64,000 nucleotides of DNA from Clavelina lepadiformis (taxonomy: Eukaryota > Chordata > Ascidiacea > Aplousobranchia > Clavelinidae). Both the position numbers and the translations under genes were made by a program. Numbering within the stretch: position 1 is the stretch's first letter; each line of letters begins with the position of its first letter. This document shows, in pieces, positions 36,699 through 50,462 of this stretch. The stretch lies in NCBI RefSeq assembly GCF_947623445.1, contig NC_135242.1, positions 17,174,001-17,238,000 of the forward strand, in the 5' to 3' direction. The notes beneath the pieces were generated by a model. The model saw nothing but the letters and a program-made list of their open reading frames with translations. It was not told the DNA's origin and did no database searches.

Positions 36699-36912
36699 CC
36701 TATATGGTATTTTGTGGTAGTTTTATTTATGCAAGGCATAAAAATTTGTTTTTTGTTCTTTACATAAACCAAAGTGCATTTTAATATATATAAACCATTG
36801 TTATGCTTAAAAGTATGAATTCACACAATTACACCACAGGATTGTCAGTTACTTAACATACTACTAGTACTAAGGCAAGTAATAGTGCTTACTACAAAAA
36901 CAAACGATTTTA

Positions 36913-39900
36913 CTATTCGGTATATTTAACATCAGTCTGGTAAGTGTTTTGAAGCTTATAAAACTTCCAAATCAGAATCTGAAGTAATGACAACATAGTT
37001 GGCAAAAGGCATAATAGTTTAAACATTGCGTTGCCAAGTTTAGCCTGTTCAAATGGTTCAGTCTTTTCCTGCCAATTTGTTCCAAGTTGCCTTATATGTT
37101 CATATCCATATCTGGAAATAAATCACAGTCATATTTGCCCGCCACGCAAACAACAAATCATTTCATTTAGGATCCTGGATATACGGGTTTATGAAAACCT
37201 ATTTTGCTGTCAAATGACTTCTCGTTCATCAGATAAGTCATTTGACAGCAAAAGACTGAAAATGAGACTGCGGGACAATATGGCTATGATTGTTTGATAA
37301 AACTGATCATGGTTTACCTGTCAAGTGCAGCTACAACCAACATGGGAGCCAGAGAATTTGCTGGCTTGGTGATAAGAGCATTTGTTCCAAATGCCATAGC
37401 TGACTGTGGATATCTGTTAAAATATAGATTTGAGTCTTGACATGATTAAGCATTAGAATCTTCAGTCTTAGGACTGAAGGAAGTTTGTACATAGCATAAT
37501 TTCACAATATTGATTTAAGATTCTAACAGCAGTGATAATGGCATTCGACTGGCAATCAGTTGTTACAATTGTAAATGCTTTGTGAAACGTTCCCTAGACT
37601 AACCGAAAATAGTTTCATGCTGTTAGCTTAAGTTGTTTCCACAAAGCAGCTGTTGAGACATTTTTACAGACATCATTAATTTGAAAGAACAGTTTATTCC
37701 GCTAAAAACTGCTCATCCTCATATTGGGCTCGCAACATGTTTGTTTTTTTGTGGTTTGGTGACAGCAACATCTCTTTCGTGATGTTTCATAGATGATTGC
37801 AAGTTGAGGGTTTCGGTCTTAACCCCCTTATGTCGGCACTTATCATTTCAATGTATGACATGGCCTCGCAAACTCCTCTTCCTCTTTACAGTTTTATTGG
37901 TTTACCAATACTTGGGTATATAAGACTGGGAGGGAGGAACCATGTATGTCAAGATTGGTTATGTTATCATGATTAAAAATCATTGCCCTGAATTTACTGG
38001 TAATCACTGACACAAAAGCAGTAACAAGTTTAGTTTGGCAGCACCACGAGACAAGGGTTTTACTCGCAACCATGTTAGGTTATTGACTGACAGCTTCATT
38101 TGTAGATAATATATATACTCCTCCCACCTGTCTTTTGGGTCTTCCTCTCACACTTAAACAATTTTGCTGCAAGATTGTGATAATGGTTTTGGTGTGAATG
38201 AATTGAATGGTATGGCATGGTGAATGAATTTGTATGGTATGGTTTTGCATTTATGAAATTGCACTTTATGGCACAATAAGTTGCTGCTGCACAGTGGGTG
38301 AAAATTTTTGTTGTATGTTTCTTTTTTTTCGGTTACCTATTCACTGAGGATTTTGTCTACCTGCTGCTCAATTATTGTTTTTCACCTAGTTGTAATTGAA
38401 GTTGTTCACAAATAATGAATAATTAATTAGAGAACCGGTAACCAAATTCATGACAGTTTATACAACCAGTTATTGGGAATTTGGGATGCCATCACTGCAG
38501 GGGCAGATCCAGAAAATTTTTAAGAGGGCTGTTCCATTCGTTTTAAGTTTTAAAAATGAGAATAGAAACGGGAAATTTGCCAGGTTTATTTTTCCAATGG
38601 TTTACTTGCTTTGGTATCAGTTAGTGAGCTAAAAATATTTGCGTTTTTTTTTTGAAATACTAAGTTGTTCTGAGCCTAGCTCACTTCACTGCTTGCTTTC
38701 TCTGTTAAGTTACTCCAGGTATAAGACTACATGCAAATCTGGAAGGGTTGTTAGTTACCGGAGGAAATACGTTTTGTTGAGTACGATGTTCATTAGCCGT
38801 TAATACATCTGCAAAAAATGAAATGCGTTCGTCAATGTTGCCTGGAGATGTTATCCGAAAAGCGATTGTTACATCACAACTCACACACAGCTTTAGTGCA
38901 CACAGACGCATTTAAGTGTAAGACTATGTATACCTGTATTGCGCCATAGCTTTTGATACAAGGTGTTAAAGAAATTTAGGTGATGTCAAAGAACTTAAGT
39001 AAAAAAACTTATTTGCAGAAAATAAAACGCAAGGAATAGAGAAGTCTACATATATTTTTGTATGTAATATTGAGATTTACCGGTAAGCAGTTTTTCTCTA
39101 TTTGTGTTGGTCATTTTTTAGGTTAGTCGTGATAACATGAGTAACAATGACGCAAACAATGTAGATTGCCGCTCCCATTTATTACTGCAACTAAAACACT
39201 TCTTGTTATAGTAAAAAGATTAGACAGGCTCTAGACATGTCTGATCTTTTTTTTGCTAATGGTTAATGAAAACAAAAAGATGACCGCTTTTAGTACCATC
39301 GAGCGAAGTTTTCATTAGACAAAAACAAATGAAACTTTTGTCGAAGTATCCCCCACCTGTCAATCAATCATGGACAGCAGACCAGAAATTCAGAATTAAA
39401 TTACCCAATCATGCGTAATATCGTAATTAAGATGACAATACCAAAATGATGTAATTGTAATCAGTATATACAACGAGTGCAGCAAAAGTTATTTAATTAA
39501 TGAGAGTGTAATGAGATAATCACGAATCCATGATGATCGTATGGCAAGTCATGACCTATCGAGTAGCGTGTCCGGTTATATTTCTTTTGTTTTACTTCGC
39601 TTTTAGTGACGCCATAATTTAGCACAGTTGCAAACCTTCATGCAGCACAGTGTTGTTGCTCAAGTCTGATGCCCAACATGTCCATGTCCCAAAGGTGTAG
39701 AGCCTTCCAGTATCGCTATGCACTGAAGTGTGTTCATTGCATTGCATTATGTTTATCGATTTTCCTGAAAAGTATTTCCTAAAGCAAAATGACAAAGCAA
39801 CGCCTAGAAGTCAACACGAGACACCTGACACGTTTTTTTGCGGTAAAGTTTTCACTGCATTCCCGCCAAAGCATTTTTGATAGTACCAACGCGGTTTCAG

Positions 39901-42900
39901 TTCCTGCTGGACTGTGCTCAAACCAGATGCAAGTATTTCAAAGAGAGCAGGTGAAAAAAACTGGGCAATGGGCAGAGAGAAAGGTGAGAAACGGGATAGA
40001 GGATTGCCCTAAGTAATAGGTAGAATTGCTTGCCTCTTGTTATCAAAGCGTTTTAGAAACTTTGTTGTGGTGCATGTTAGCGTTGACATGAAGTAATGGT
40101 TGTTTTTAACGAGCAAAATGAACTTTAAGCAGTACGCGCAAAAGTTGTTTTAACTGCCAAGGCCCAAGGGTGATGTTGCAACATCTCAACACCTCTACTG
40201 TATCCGCGCCTACCTCACTTCCTAACAACTGTTGTGCCAAATGCACAATAGCCCTAGCTATCAGGGAAACAACTTAATTATGATGACAGACAACCCAACT
40301 CTATTTACTTTCTCTTGTTGATCTTCATGTCTTCATCAATAATGTCTGATTGAAAAATGCCGAATATACTGAACATTGCAGCTGGTAGGCACCTAAACAG
40401 ACAAATCACATCAGCTTGGCGAAAATGCTCTATTTTTGTTTTAAAAATCATCAGTAGCAATTTGTATTATCTTTAGGAACAACCAAGGCATTAATTTTCG
40501 TGTTTGAGATATATATATATATATACGTTTATTTGTTTGAATCTTTGCTGGATATCAATCCTTTTTGTTGAAATTGGCCGACCATCTTTTTCTAATAGTT
40601 CTAGCTTTATATTACTTTAAAGATTTACAATAAAAGCACCGATTGTAGTTATGTACGTGTCAGTTGGCACATGAAAATTGATATTTTAGGTACAGTTACA
40701 GATACAGTCTACAAAATTAATGCTTACTATGTGTATAGTCACTACAATGTGAGTAAATAGAACAACTTAACAATTTGGTTTGTCTGAGGGTAATTGAGTT
40801 TTATTCCAATATTAAACTAATTATAAATATATACTCCAGCTTTGCTGCTAAACTTTGACCTGATTTACTGACCAGCATTTCAAGATACCTGATTTTATTT
40901 GAGACTAGTACGTGTTTGCAAGCAATGTAGTTAAAAGAAAGATCGGCAGGAACAAATAAACTACTTTTATACAATGAAATTATTTTATCAGTGAAAGAAA
41001 AGATGTGGTTAGAGTCATTGATCAATCTATGGCTAGGACACAGCCTGTAATGGTTGTGAACACTATCACATGTTTTACCGTGTACTTGCACTGAACAATA
41101 GATAAGTTTGTTCGGAGACATATTTGCAAGTCAATCATCGGATCCTACATCTGATTGGGAAAACACCAAATTAAAATAGTGGAAAAATACAGCCATAGGA
41201 AGACACCTCATCAAAATTGACGAATATCCGTAAAATTGCGTAAAACATGTGCGAGCTTAAATTGCTGTCAACGAACAGTGTATTCGTTTAACACCTGCCA
41301 GACCACAGAACATGTGGTAAGTGTGCCATAAAACTTTGTCTGTAATGCATTGATTGAATGTAAACTACAAACTACTAATTTTCATGAGCTGTTGCAGTTA
41401 TTATTTTGCAAATAACAGTGTGTATTTTCACCATTAAACGTTACTCATTTTGATTTATGCCTGATATATTGCATTTTTAATTGTTTACCCTCTTTTTAAA
41501 TGAAATATCAAATGGTTGGTGTTCAGTAATTACTAATTTTACTTTGGAAGTAGCATGCATCAAATGACAGTAAAAACCATTTAAAGGAATAATTTTTCTG
41601 GCCACAAAAAAACAAATTCCAGACTGTGTTATGCATCAATTGCTACACTTGGTCATTTTGGGCACTACTTAGAAATTGTGGTTGTTCTAATATCAAATTT
41701 TCTTACTTGTCCAAAACAAAGAACAAAATAATACTCCAGTAAACAGTAGGACCAATGATAAAGACGAGGACACCAGCAATGAATTGTATCATAAATGTGC
41801 ATAACAAAATTCTGTATGCACCAACTTTTCCAATCACACTTCCTCCAAAAATAAGGCATAGCTGTTAAAAAATGTATCTCTGGCCTTTGCGTTGATTTTG
41901 AAAAAAGATTTAATGCTAGTTTAAGATCAAGCAACTTTTGCAGGTAGGACAAAAAATATATGTTAACATTTTCACTCTATTTTGGGTTGGTGATAATGTT
42001 GATAACAATGACCTGAGGTAACATGTAGCAAGAACCAAAGACCAAGCTTCTTGCAGTAGGAGGCAGTGCATTTTCTGGTATCAAATGACCAGCAAAAATT
42101 AGTAGGAAGTTTGAGGAAAAAGTGATATGGAAGATCTAGTAAAAGTGATAGTGGGTATTACTAAATGGTACATAATTTTCCTGTTTTAAGAAGTTTACCT
42201 GTAAATATGGACTCAAACTATTTGATTACCTGGAGGAAGTTCATGCATACAAAAACTAAAAAATTTTGATTGGTCAGTATTTGCTTTGTGATCAAGATTG
42301 CCCCTTTAACACTCATTCCCACATCACTTGTAGGCAGCAGTTTTCGACCGGATGATACATCCTTATTTTCATACATTGTATGAACTTTGGCACCTGAGTA
42401 TCTGTGTAAAAGCATAACATAATATTTAAAAAATACACAAAATGTGCAAAGGCCTAGTTACTTATTCAACAATAGTTGTAACATAGACCGTCACCGTTTA
42501 CCTTAAGCAAATACAAGATATTATTGCTATTGCTACGCAATATAATTGTAGGTTGAAGAAATTCTCCATGTTATTAGATACCAAGCTTGAAAACAAAACA
42601 CTGCTTGTACCAATCAGCGATGCAACCTGTTATAAAAGTAAAGTTAAATGTTACTTTAAATTGCTATTGAATACGAGGCATGGTTTGAGATATTTTGAGG
42701 AAAATATCATCACTCGGAGCAGAGTTTGATAAGTTGAGTTTAGATATTTGTTAAATACATGAAATTCCAGTAATCGCCACCATCAAAATTTTAAAAACTG
42801 TTTAAACTTCGAAACCTTTCAATATATACCCTTGCGTACCTGCTGGTATTTGATAAGTTGCAGCTTATCCTTAAGCTTGGTGGATATTTCTACGAATAAG

Positions 42901-43464
42901 GAACAATTAGCAAGGCAAACATAGGTATACAAAGAATCATAGGCACACAATGACACTGTGAGATGTGCTCCGATAATCCAGTTGTTTTCTACTTTTGTAT
43001 AGTCAGCCCATGGAAAAAAAGGCAACAAGAAAGTGACAACCCAAACAGGGGCACCGTAATAGATAGCTTTTTTACGACTTCTGAATAAAGACCAGTTTGA
43101 GTTGTCTTGTAAATACCCGAAGAGAGGATCATTTATGGAATTCCATATCATGTAGACAACCTATGCATATATATAAATGTATTTCATACTGTAAGTACCA
43201 AGGAATAACGTAGCCGGTGTTATAACAAGATAATAGGCACTATGTGAATAAAACGCATTTGTAAATAAACAAAATAAAATTGTTAATTTGTACAATGGTA
43301 AAATCAAATGCAATCATGCTTACTTGGGAAAAATTAAACCAAGCTGGATCCAGACCATATTTTTCCAAAAAAAGCTTTACATAGTAAAAAATGAAAACAG
43401 AGTTCATTGCAGTGGCAGCTAATGTTGTTGCTGCATACGCAATAGCATTCTGATTTAAAGGCAT
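36913..43464 (-). CDS. MFSD13A/TMEM180-like major facilitator, paralogue 1
   Basis: Nine coding exons: 43464..43324, 43160..42840, 42626..42502, 42401..42230, 42135..42013, 41861..41707, 40392..40309, 37413..37318, 37111..36913. They give 471 codons plus stop with every junction in phase. The protein is polytopic (about 12 hydrophobic helices) and matches the TMEM180/MFSD13A family of the glycoside-pentoside-hexuronide-type major facilitators: FYYVKLFLEKYG in helix 1, then WNSINDPLFGYLQDNSNW and FRSRKKAIYYGAP in exon 2. Later segments include HLIPENALPPTARS, SDIIDEDMKINKRK and FGTNALITKPANSLAPMLV. NDPLFGYLQD occupies the place of the family's conserved Asp-Gly-Asp loop. Substrate is unknown for this family; location is expected in the plasma membrane. 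The start Met aligns with that of the divergent paralogue at 45346. The longest introns (2.9 and 1.3 kb) lie near the 3' end. Confidence 0.93.
40509..40527. repeat. (AT)n microsatellite
   Basis: A run of alternating AT in the intron between exons 6 and 7 of transporter paralogue 1, ending TATACG. Confidence 0.8.
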
Positions 43465-45291
43465 TATTCAAGAAATTTAACTGTTACTAACTCTTTCTAA
43501 ACAAAAAGTCATATAGTATTTATGCAAACTAATCTACACCTATAAATTAAAAACTCTGCCAGATTATCAATTCTTAAAGTCAGAACATTTGCAAATATGA
43601 CAGAAAGCCCCTTTAAATACCGCATTCAGTCACACATTATTAATTAACAGGAATGTTAATAAAATGCTACAGGAAGTATGATCTACAAAGCTGATGGTGG
43701 AAGTATGAGGTTACATTCTATACATTTCTTTATAGTGCTGATAAATTTGTTAAGTATATTAAGGAATGGCTCTTGTTATAAATTGACAAACTCACATAGG
43801 AGGTCGGAATGTTTGCAATTTAAATCTGTTCTCTGTATTTGACACACACGTGATCAAAAATAAGGTTGAGCTGCATCAAATACTGCAAATGTCCAAATTA
43901 TAAAATTAAAAAATGTAATAAAGTAAAATGAATATTCCCAACTAAGTAATGAAAATTATGCTGAGATGATTGAAATGCTAAAACAATTTATTTTTTTTGT
44001 ATTAAATAGTATTTATGTATTAAATCTACTGTTCAAATCTTCTCTCAATGAATGCGCATATATGATTTTCATTTTAATAACATCTGTTCAATGAGTTAAT
44101 TTTGTTTCGTAAAGCCTCGACCTGTTGGGTGCGTTGTCATTGAAATCACTGATATTTGTAGATAAATTTTAAATTTAAAAAAATTGTTCAAACACTCACT
44201 AATATACAATTACAGTGTTTTTATAACAATTACATCACCATGATGCATAATCAATAAAGTTATTTAGAATTGTACTTCTTTTCTTCAGCTCTGTACTTTG
44301 TTCATTGGATAAAGTGGTTGCAAATTAACTGCACATTGAAACATTTACACTGTTGAAATAAAATAGTTTAAACAATGAAATTTGAAAACTTTCGGGCTCA
44401 CCATGTTTTCCTTTTTGACTGGTCTACACTTCGTATCATACCTGTTTTTAATCATTTGTTCACATGCAAATAGATGCAAAACTCAGAAACAGTTAAGAAA
44501 TTGTTATGCTGGCCTAACTGCAGTACCCAATTAAAAATTGTTGCTTAAATACTGGTAGTTTGGAATTTATATATCTACTGCAATTCACTATCTTATCTTA
44601 CTAGCTATTCTGATTATTTGGTTGCAATTTACATTTTATGAAACAGAAGTCATTTCTATACTCAGATACTTGGGCCCAAGAAAATTTACTTGCAACTTGT
44701 ACAGCTAAAATAGTCATTTATAGTAGTGCTGCCAAACTTCCTGTTTGGATAGTGATGTTTCCTTTATTCGTGTTCTAAAAGCTGCAAGTTTTATCATGAT
44801 TTTACATCTATTTAACATGTTTGTTATCAGTAACAAGGGATCTTTCACTATCCAACTTTTATTCAAAGAGTTGTTTATGTTAAATAAAGTTAATTAAAAA
44901 GGTCATACAACAGAAGAGCATTGTTATAACTAATATGCTATTCTTAGTTTTAAACAAAGTGTTTTCAATGTGGTTTGGTTTTTTCAATCTATGAAGGCAA
45001 CCACCTTAGTGTAATTTTACCAAATTAGGTATTTTACATATACAGGTATAACTATTAAAGTTAGGGTTTGCTTTGCGGTTGATTTGAAAAAAATGCAATA
45101 GTGGATTTTGCTATCAATTTATGTGTATTCTAAATTTGTAATTGATATAAACTTGTAGGTCACAGGTAATAAAACTAAAAGCAAGTTGAATCTTATCCCT
45201 ACTGACTCTACCTGTACAATGTACACTTATATACATAAAATACTGACATTTTAGTTTATTGCCATTTTTTCATGTTAGTCTTTGTTTACAG
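43465..45291. other. Shared upstream region of two divergent transporter genes
   Basis: About 1.8 kb between the two head-to-head starts, AT-rich, with no exon or transposon that I can identify. It must hold both promoters, or one bidirectional promoter. Only small similarities between the two halves were noticed. Confidence 0.55.
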
Positions 45292-45309
45292 ATGGTGTTG
45301 ATTTTCTGA
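45292..45309 (+). promoter_or_regulatory. Short upstream frame and splice acceptor before paralogue 2
   Basis: A polypyrimidine TTTGTTTACAG ends at 45291 and is followed directly by ATG and a six-codon frame ending in TGA at 45309, 36 bp before the main start. If the acceptor is used, the mRNA would begin with or shortly before this mini-frame, which could lower initiation at the main start. This is inferred from sequence only. Confidence 0.35.
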
Positions 45310-45345
45310 AATTTGCCTTAGATGTTTTAGTTGTTTTAAATAATG

Positions 45346-47830
45346 ATGTCTTTAAATCGAAATGCTGTGGCGTATGCTGCTACAACTTTGGCTGCAAGTT
45401 CGATGAATTCTGTATTTTTCTTTTATTATGTGAAATTGTTTTTAGAAAAGTATGGACTGAGTCCAGCTTGGTTTCAATGGTCGCAGGTAAGCACAACTAC
45501 ACTCCTTTTCTCCAAAGAAATTTTGTATTGTATGCTTATTTTTTTGGCATGCATTTAAAGTGATACAAATAAATGATCTGCTTTAGATAATAACCTTGTA
45601 TCTTTAGGTTGTCTACATGATATGGAATGCCATAAATGATCCTCTATTCGGTTATTTACAAGACAACTCAAACTGGTCTTTATTCAGAAGTCGTAAAAAA
45701 GCGATTTACTATGGTGCACCCATTTGGGCACTCACATTTTTACTGCCTTGGTTTCAATGGGCAGACTACACCAAACCGACAAATAATTGGATAATTGGAT
45801 TACATCTTATGTTTACCCTGTGTGCATACGACTCCTTACTTACCTTTGTTCTGTTAGCTCAATGTGCTTTATCCGCAGAAATATCTACTAAACATGAGGA
45901 TAGACTTCAACTTGTCAAGTATCAGCAGGTAAATATCTGCTGTGAGCCCGGGCTCCACTGCTGATTCGACATAAAAGTAATGTCTATTATATTATTCTCC
46001 TGTTGCAATGTATGTATAGGTTGCATCTTTACTTGGAACTAGCAGTGTGTTGTTTTCAAATCTTATTTCAAACAACATGGAGGATTTTTTCAGTCTTCAG
46101 TTGTATTGTGTAGCAATTGCTATTGCAGCTTGTATCTTTCTGAGGTAAGTGTATAGTTTAAGTAATGTTGTTATAATAATTGCTATGTACATAATATTTT
46201 AATTTTTTTTATTATAAATTACAAATTGCTCACTTTTGTTTTTATTCAGATTTTCAGGTGCTAATGTCCATACAAAATATGAAGCAGGTGATGTGTCTTC
46301 CACTGAAACCTTGTTATCACCAAATGATGGTAGAATCAGTGCTAGTGGGGCAATCTTAATCACAAAGCAAATATTACAAAATCGAAATTTTTTAGCTTTC
46401 GTGTTCATGAATTTTTTTCAGGTTAAAAAGTTCATATTTCAGACATGGGAAAACATTGATCTTTATTCAAAAGTTTAAATAACGTTTGTTTTTCCAGGTT
46501 TTCCATACCACATTTTGTTCCAACTTTTTGTTGATTTTTGGCAGCCATTTAATACCAAAAAATGCGTTGCCCTCCATAGCAAGAAGCATTGTATTTGGCT
46601 CTTCCTACATGTTGCCTCAGGTGGTGTTTTATGATATAATTATTTAAGCTCCAATGCAGTTTTATATTTGTTGATCTGACTGTGAGCTATTTTACATGCA
46701 GTTACTCACACTGCAAACTGGTTTATAAAAGACAGTATACTGATACAATTTACTTTGTTTCAATTTCAGTTGTTCGTTTTACTTGGGGGTCAAGTTATCC
46801 GTAAGCTTGGTGCCTACAGGGTTGTAATGTGTTCGTTTATCATACAAATCCTTGCTGCTTCTACTGTGTACATGATTGGTCCAACAATTACCTGGAGTAT
46901 TGCATGCTTTTTTGTTTTAGATATGTAAGAATATTTTGTTTTCTTTCTATTGCAATCAACAAACCTCTTAAACTCTCAACACTCAGTTTTAGTTCATAAG
47001 CATCTTTATCGCACAACTCAATTTACTTACGCAAATTTTGTGATTTGTGGAGATAATATGAATGGATATTTCTGAGAGCACATAAACCATTGTCTGAGAT
47101 CGTTTCAGAGCATTGTTGACGCAAGTTTTTTCAGGTGCATTCCATCAGCGATGTTTAGTTTGTTCAACATTCTTCTATCAGACATTATTGATGAAGACAT
47201 TAAGATTAATAACAGGAAGTAAGTAATATATGCAGTATAGGAAAACTTACCTTACACTTAAAGTAGTATTAAATAAACAAATCACATAAAAGTTTTCTTT
47301 CTCTAATCTGATAAAAACATTTTTATTTGTCGATTAATTTATTTGTTTAAACATTTCCTCGTGTGAAAATTTACACAACAGATTTCCACAGTCATCTATG
47401 GTGTTTGGCACAAACGCACTCATCACAAAACCAGCTAATTCTCTTGCCCCCATGTTGGTAGTAGCAGTACTTAACAGGTGCTTGGTTACTTATGTTTTAC
47501 ACCAGATCTGGTTCAATACGACTTTTCTGTTGGTTGAGGTTAATATATCAACTTATAAAACGGTTTCTTTCCATATAACTTCAAAAAAGTACTTTAACAC
47601 ATTTTGGTATATTTAATAGCTATGGTTATGACCACCTTAAACAGTATGGATCAAATTGGACCGAAGATGAACCAAACCCGGATCCATTTGAACTTGCTAA
47701 GCTTCATGATGTAATGTTTAAACTGTTATGTCTTTTACCTATTGTGTTGTCAGTTCTTCAAATAGTAGTTTGGAGGTTTTATAATTTACGAAACACCCAC
47801 AAAACTGAAGCTAAATACACAGAGGCCTGA
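45346..47830 (+). CDS. MFSD13A/TMEM180-like major facilitator, paralogue 2
   Basis: Nine coding exons: 45346..45486, 45608..45928, 46020..46144, 46250..46421, 46498..46620, 46770..46924, 47135..47218, 47382..47477, 47620..47830. They give 475 codons plus stop. Exons 1-8 have exactly the same lengths as in the minus-strand paralogue (141, 321, 125, 172, 123, 155, 84, 96), and the last is 12 bp longer. Motifs match the paralogue: WNAINDPLFGYLQDNSNW, SDIIDEDIKINNRK, FGTNALITKPANSLAPMLV. An ATG at 45343 precedes the chosen one; 45346 is preferred because it gives the same exon length and alignment as the paralogue. A TTTACAG acceptor ends at 45291, so the 5' UTR is probably spliced (cis or spliced leader). 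Introns are all short. The C-terminus ends in a polar tail after the final helix. Confidence 0.94.
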
Positions 47831-48802
47831 TGTCTAATTTAGATCTACTCCGAATATTAGTGCTTTGCATGTTAGGTGATATTATTCCATGTCTAATCCA
47901 GAACATACAGTTCATATAAAATGTACATCGCTTCCTACAGTGACTAGTTCAGTAATTGCCCGTTTAAGTCAAAGTGCATGGACCATAGTTATGCAGAAAT
48001 GGTTTTAACATAACGGAATGGCACATGAAATATTTTGGTCAAAAGGATTCACCTATATCCAGATCGAGTATTGAGGAATCATAAGGTCCAACCATTTCAG
48101 GCGATTACGTGAGAGTACAGTTGTTTGCTTAATCTTGAATTTTTTTCTGTTTATTCTATTACCATGTTAATTCATATTGTTGTCGAGAAGTTTATCGTAA
48201 TTTTGGAGAAGAACTACTTATCGTATGTTTATTAAAAAAGTTCCTTGTTTCATAATTCAGTGGCATACATACGTATGACAATATGTGATTGTTAAATTGT
48301 ACATGTATCATAAAGAGAATAATTGATTTTTACCTGATTCAACATTTGCACAGTGTAATCTTACATTGTACTATTCGTGTTACGCCCCAGATTTCTACAA
48401 TTTAAGTAGTACAACAACATGAATTTTCCAAATAAATAATTGAATTGCTGAATACGTTTGCGAATTAATTAATACCCATTTACTGGGTATCCATACAATC
48501 TATGCATTTCCAATGAGAAAATTTAATACGTTATGCAGTACACTGTTTACGACTGTAAAGGCATTGACAAAGTAGCAAGCAACTGTATATTTATGATGTC
48601 GCTATGGGAATTTACTTCTTGTTTACGATCCCAATTTTCGATGCCCTAACAAGGCTTAGTGTGCCGCATACTGTTGACGAAAATCTACTAAATCTGGTGT
48701 TGTTCTTGCTTACCCCCAAGTATCTAAGTAAGATTGAATATATTATGCTTACCGTATCTCTTCGAATGTAAGTTCCTGCTTTTGTTTTTAACCTGTAATA
48801 AA
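47831..48802. other. Gene-free spacer after transporter paralogue 2
   Basis: The first 600 bp are probably 3' UTR of the gene ending at 47830. Nothing else is supported. Confidence 0.45.
48431..48436 (+). other. Candidate poly(A) signal AATAAA, transporter paralogue 2
   Basis: The first canonical plus-strand AATAAA that I see after the stop at 47830, about 600 bp downstream. Variant hexamers occur earlier, so the true end may be nearer. Confidence 0.35.
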
Positions 48803-49186
48803 CAAGGTGGGCAATCGGTACTTTGAAATCACCGTCGGAAACGGTACCGTTGCTTGGCTAAAAATGTACCGACAATCCGAAACCGGTACTTTTTGTACAA
48901 CGGATCCTGTTGCAAGAGCAAGTTTTGCCGATATCATGACCCCGCTAAAGGTTATTTCAGATCAAATGAAATGTGAACTCACTCTTTGCGATTTTTAGAA
49001 TAAATAAGAACGAAAAACGTTAAAATTGGCACTAGATTTTAACTAAAATAAAGTTTAAAAAAAAAAAACTTCTCAGAACCTTGAAGTAATTATTTTATTA
49101 GTACCGGCACTGACTTATATTTGTTGGAAAGCAATTCCGTACTGAAAATATACCACGGTGCAGCAATTCGGTACTACCCACATCTG
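48803..49186 (+). mobile_element. GTACC-rich hAT-like element, family C
   Basis: The ends are CAAGGTGGGCAATCGGTAC and GGTACTACCCACATCTG. The flanks GTAATAAA (48795-48802) and GCAATTAA (49187-49194) look like a decayed 8-bp target duplication, six of eight bases matching. The interior matches the outer arms of the cluster at 50463-51977, including a GATATCATGACCCCGCTAAAG-like segment. No transposase remains. Confidence 0.65.
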
Positions 49187-50462
49187 GCAATTAAGTCCCA
49201 AACCAAATATTCGTAAATATATCTGCAAAGGTTCGTTTTGTTCTTTATTCACACGTAATAGGTTATACCAATTTTCCTGCGCACTTTTGCCAGTACATGG
49301 CATAATTGCGGAGAATTGCATGTTTGGTCACTGGTTTTTGATAATTAATTTTTTCGACATTTGTAGGCCTATGTAAATTATCGTCCAACAAATACGGAAG
49401 AATATGTAAATCTATAAGCAAAACGAAATATGGACGGTTTGAGTTTGTGCTGCGTAAAATGATAAAAGAATTTGTCGAATACATTACATTTTTTTCATCA
49501 ACAAAGAAAAGTAATTCCTTGTTTACAAAGAAAATTAGGAATGCAAATTAGATCTGAGTGAAGCCGGGAAAGAACCAAAATGTGTGGTAGCGAGGGCGAT
49601 CTTCAGATTTTTCATAAATTCGAAGTAATGAAGGTGAAACGAGTAGGGTTGAACTATCTGGATGTCGGTTAACCGAGGCGATTTTAGGTATCTGATATCC
49701 AGATAAAATTTGGTCGGTTTATCGGATAACAAATGCTTAACGTTGACAGTGCGTTTTTATGCCTTTTTAACAAATTTTGAACTCTTCTGTTTTCAGAAAC
49801 GGGCAGTCTAGCAGAACAGAATTGGTGTTTGGCTCCAAGCTGAACTTAATTTAAAACCTAGTTCGCAGCTCTTTGTTCTCTATTTTCTACAAAACGTTAG
49901 ATGTTGAAAGAATTTGTTGTATTATGTCACAAACAATACACAAATCCATCAAAATGGGCAAGTAGAATTACATAAGTTATCCTCAAGGCATTAACACTTT
50001 GATGCATTGCAAGGTGAGGACTGGGCGGTTTTCCAAAGAAAGTTGTTTGAGATCGATTGCACGCTTCTGAATTCCCTAAGTTTAAAAATAAATAATAATA
50101 AAACAAAAATGCTAAATAATTAATCATTAAGAATTTGTGAAAATTTGGACATATATTTGTTTATTCATGAAAAACTGCGTCACACTTAAACGATTTTACA
50201 ATCCACACATTATGTTTTACTAGAAATTAGGATAAAAAGGTTGCTTTGTGCTTAGCGTTTATTAACCGGTTAGCTAAAACAGAAATATGCGTTATCCGGA
50301 TAGTAAATATTATTGATATTCGAACTAATCCAAGAAAGCAGCAAATAATTTTGTTTTTTTTACGTAGTGAAGTTAGTCTAAAACTCAAGCTTTGAGCTTT
50401 CTGCAATTTGGCACGTAGCTTAAGTATTCTTGGGGCTACCTCATACTGGAGTGTGATCACAA
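49187..50462. other. Transposon-rich spacer without gene
   Basis: There are no supported exons. Around 49650-49740 and 50260-50300 are short GGTTAACCG/TTATCCGGATA-type stretches that look like remnants of another inverted-repeat element. Its borders cannot be fixed. Confidence 0.35.

Noticed and set aside
45282-45563. 93-codon frame overlapping transporter paralogue 2 exon 1
   Set aside because: Wrong frame: the 45346 frame matches the paralogue and has a proper donor at 45487.
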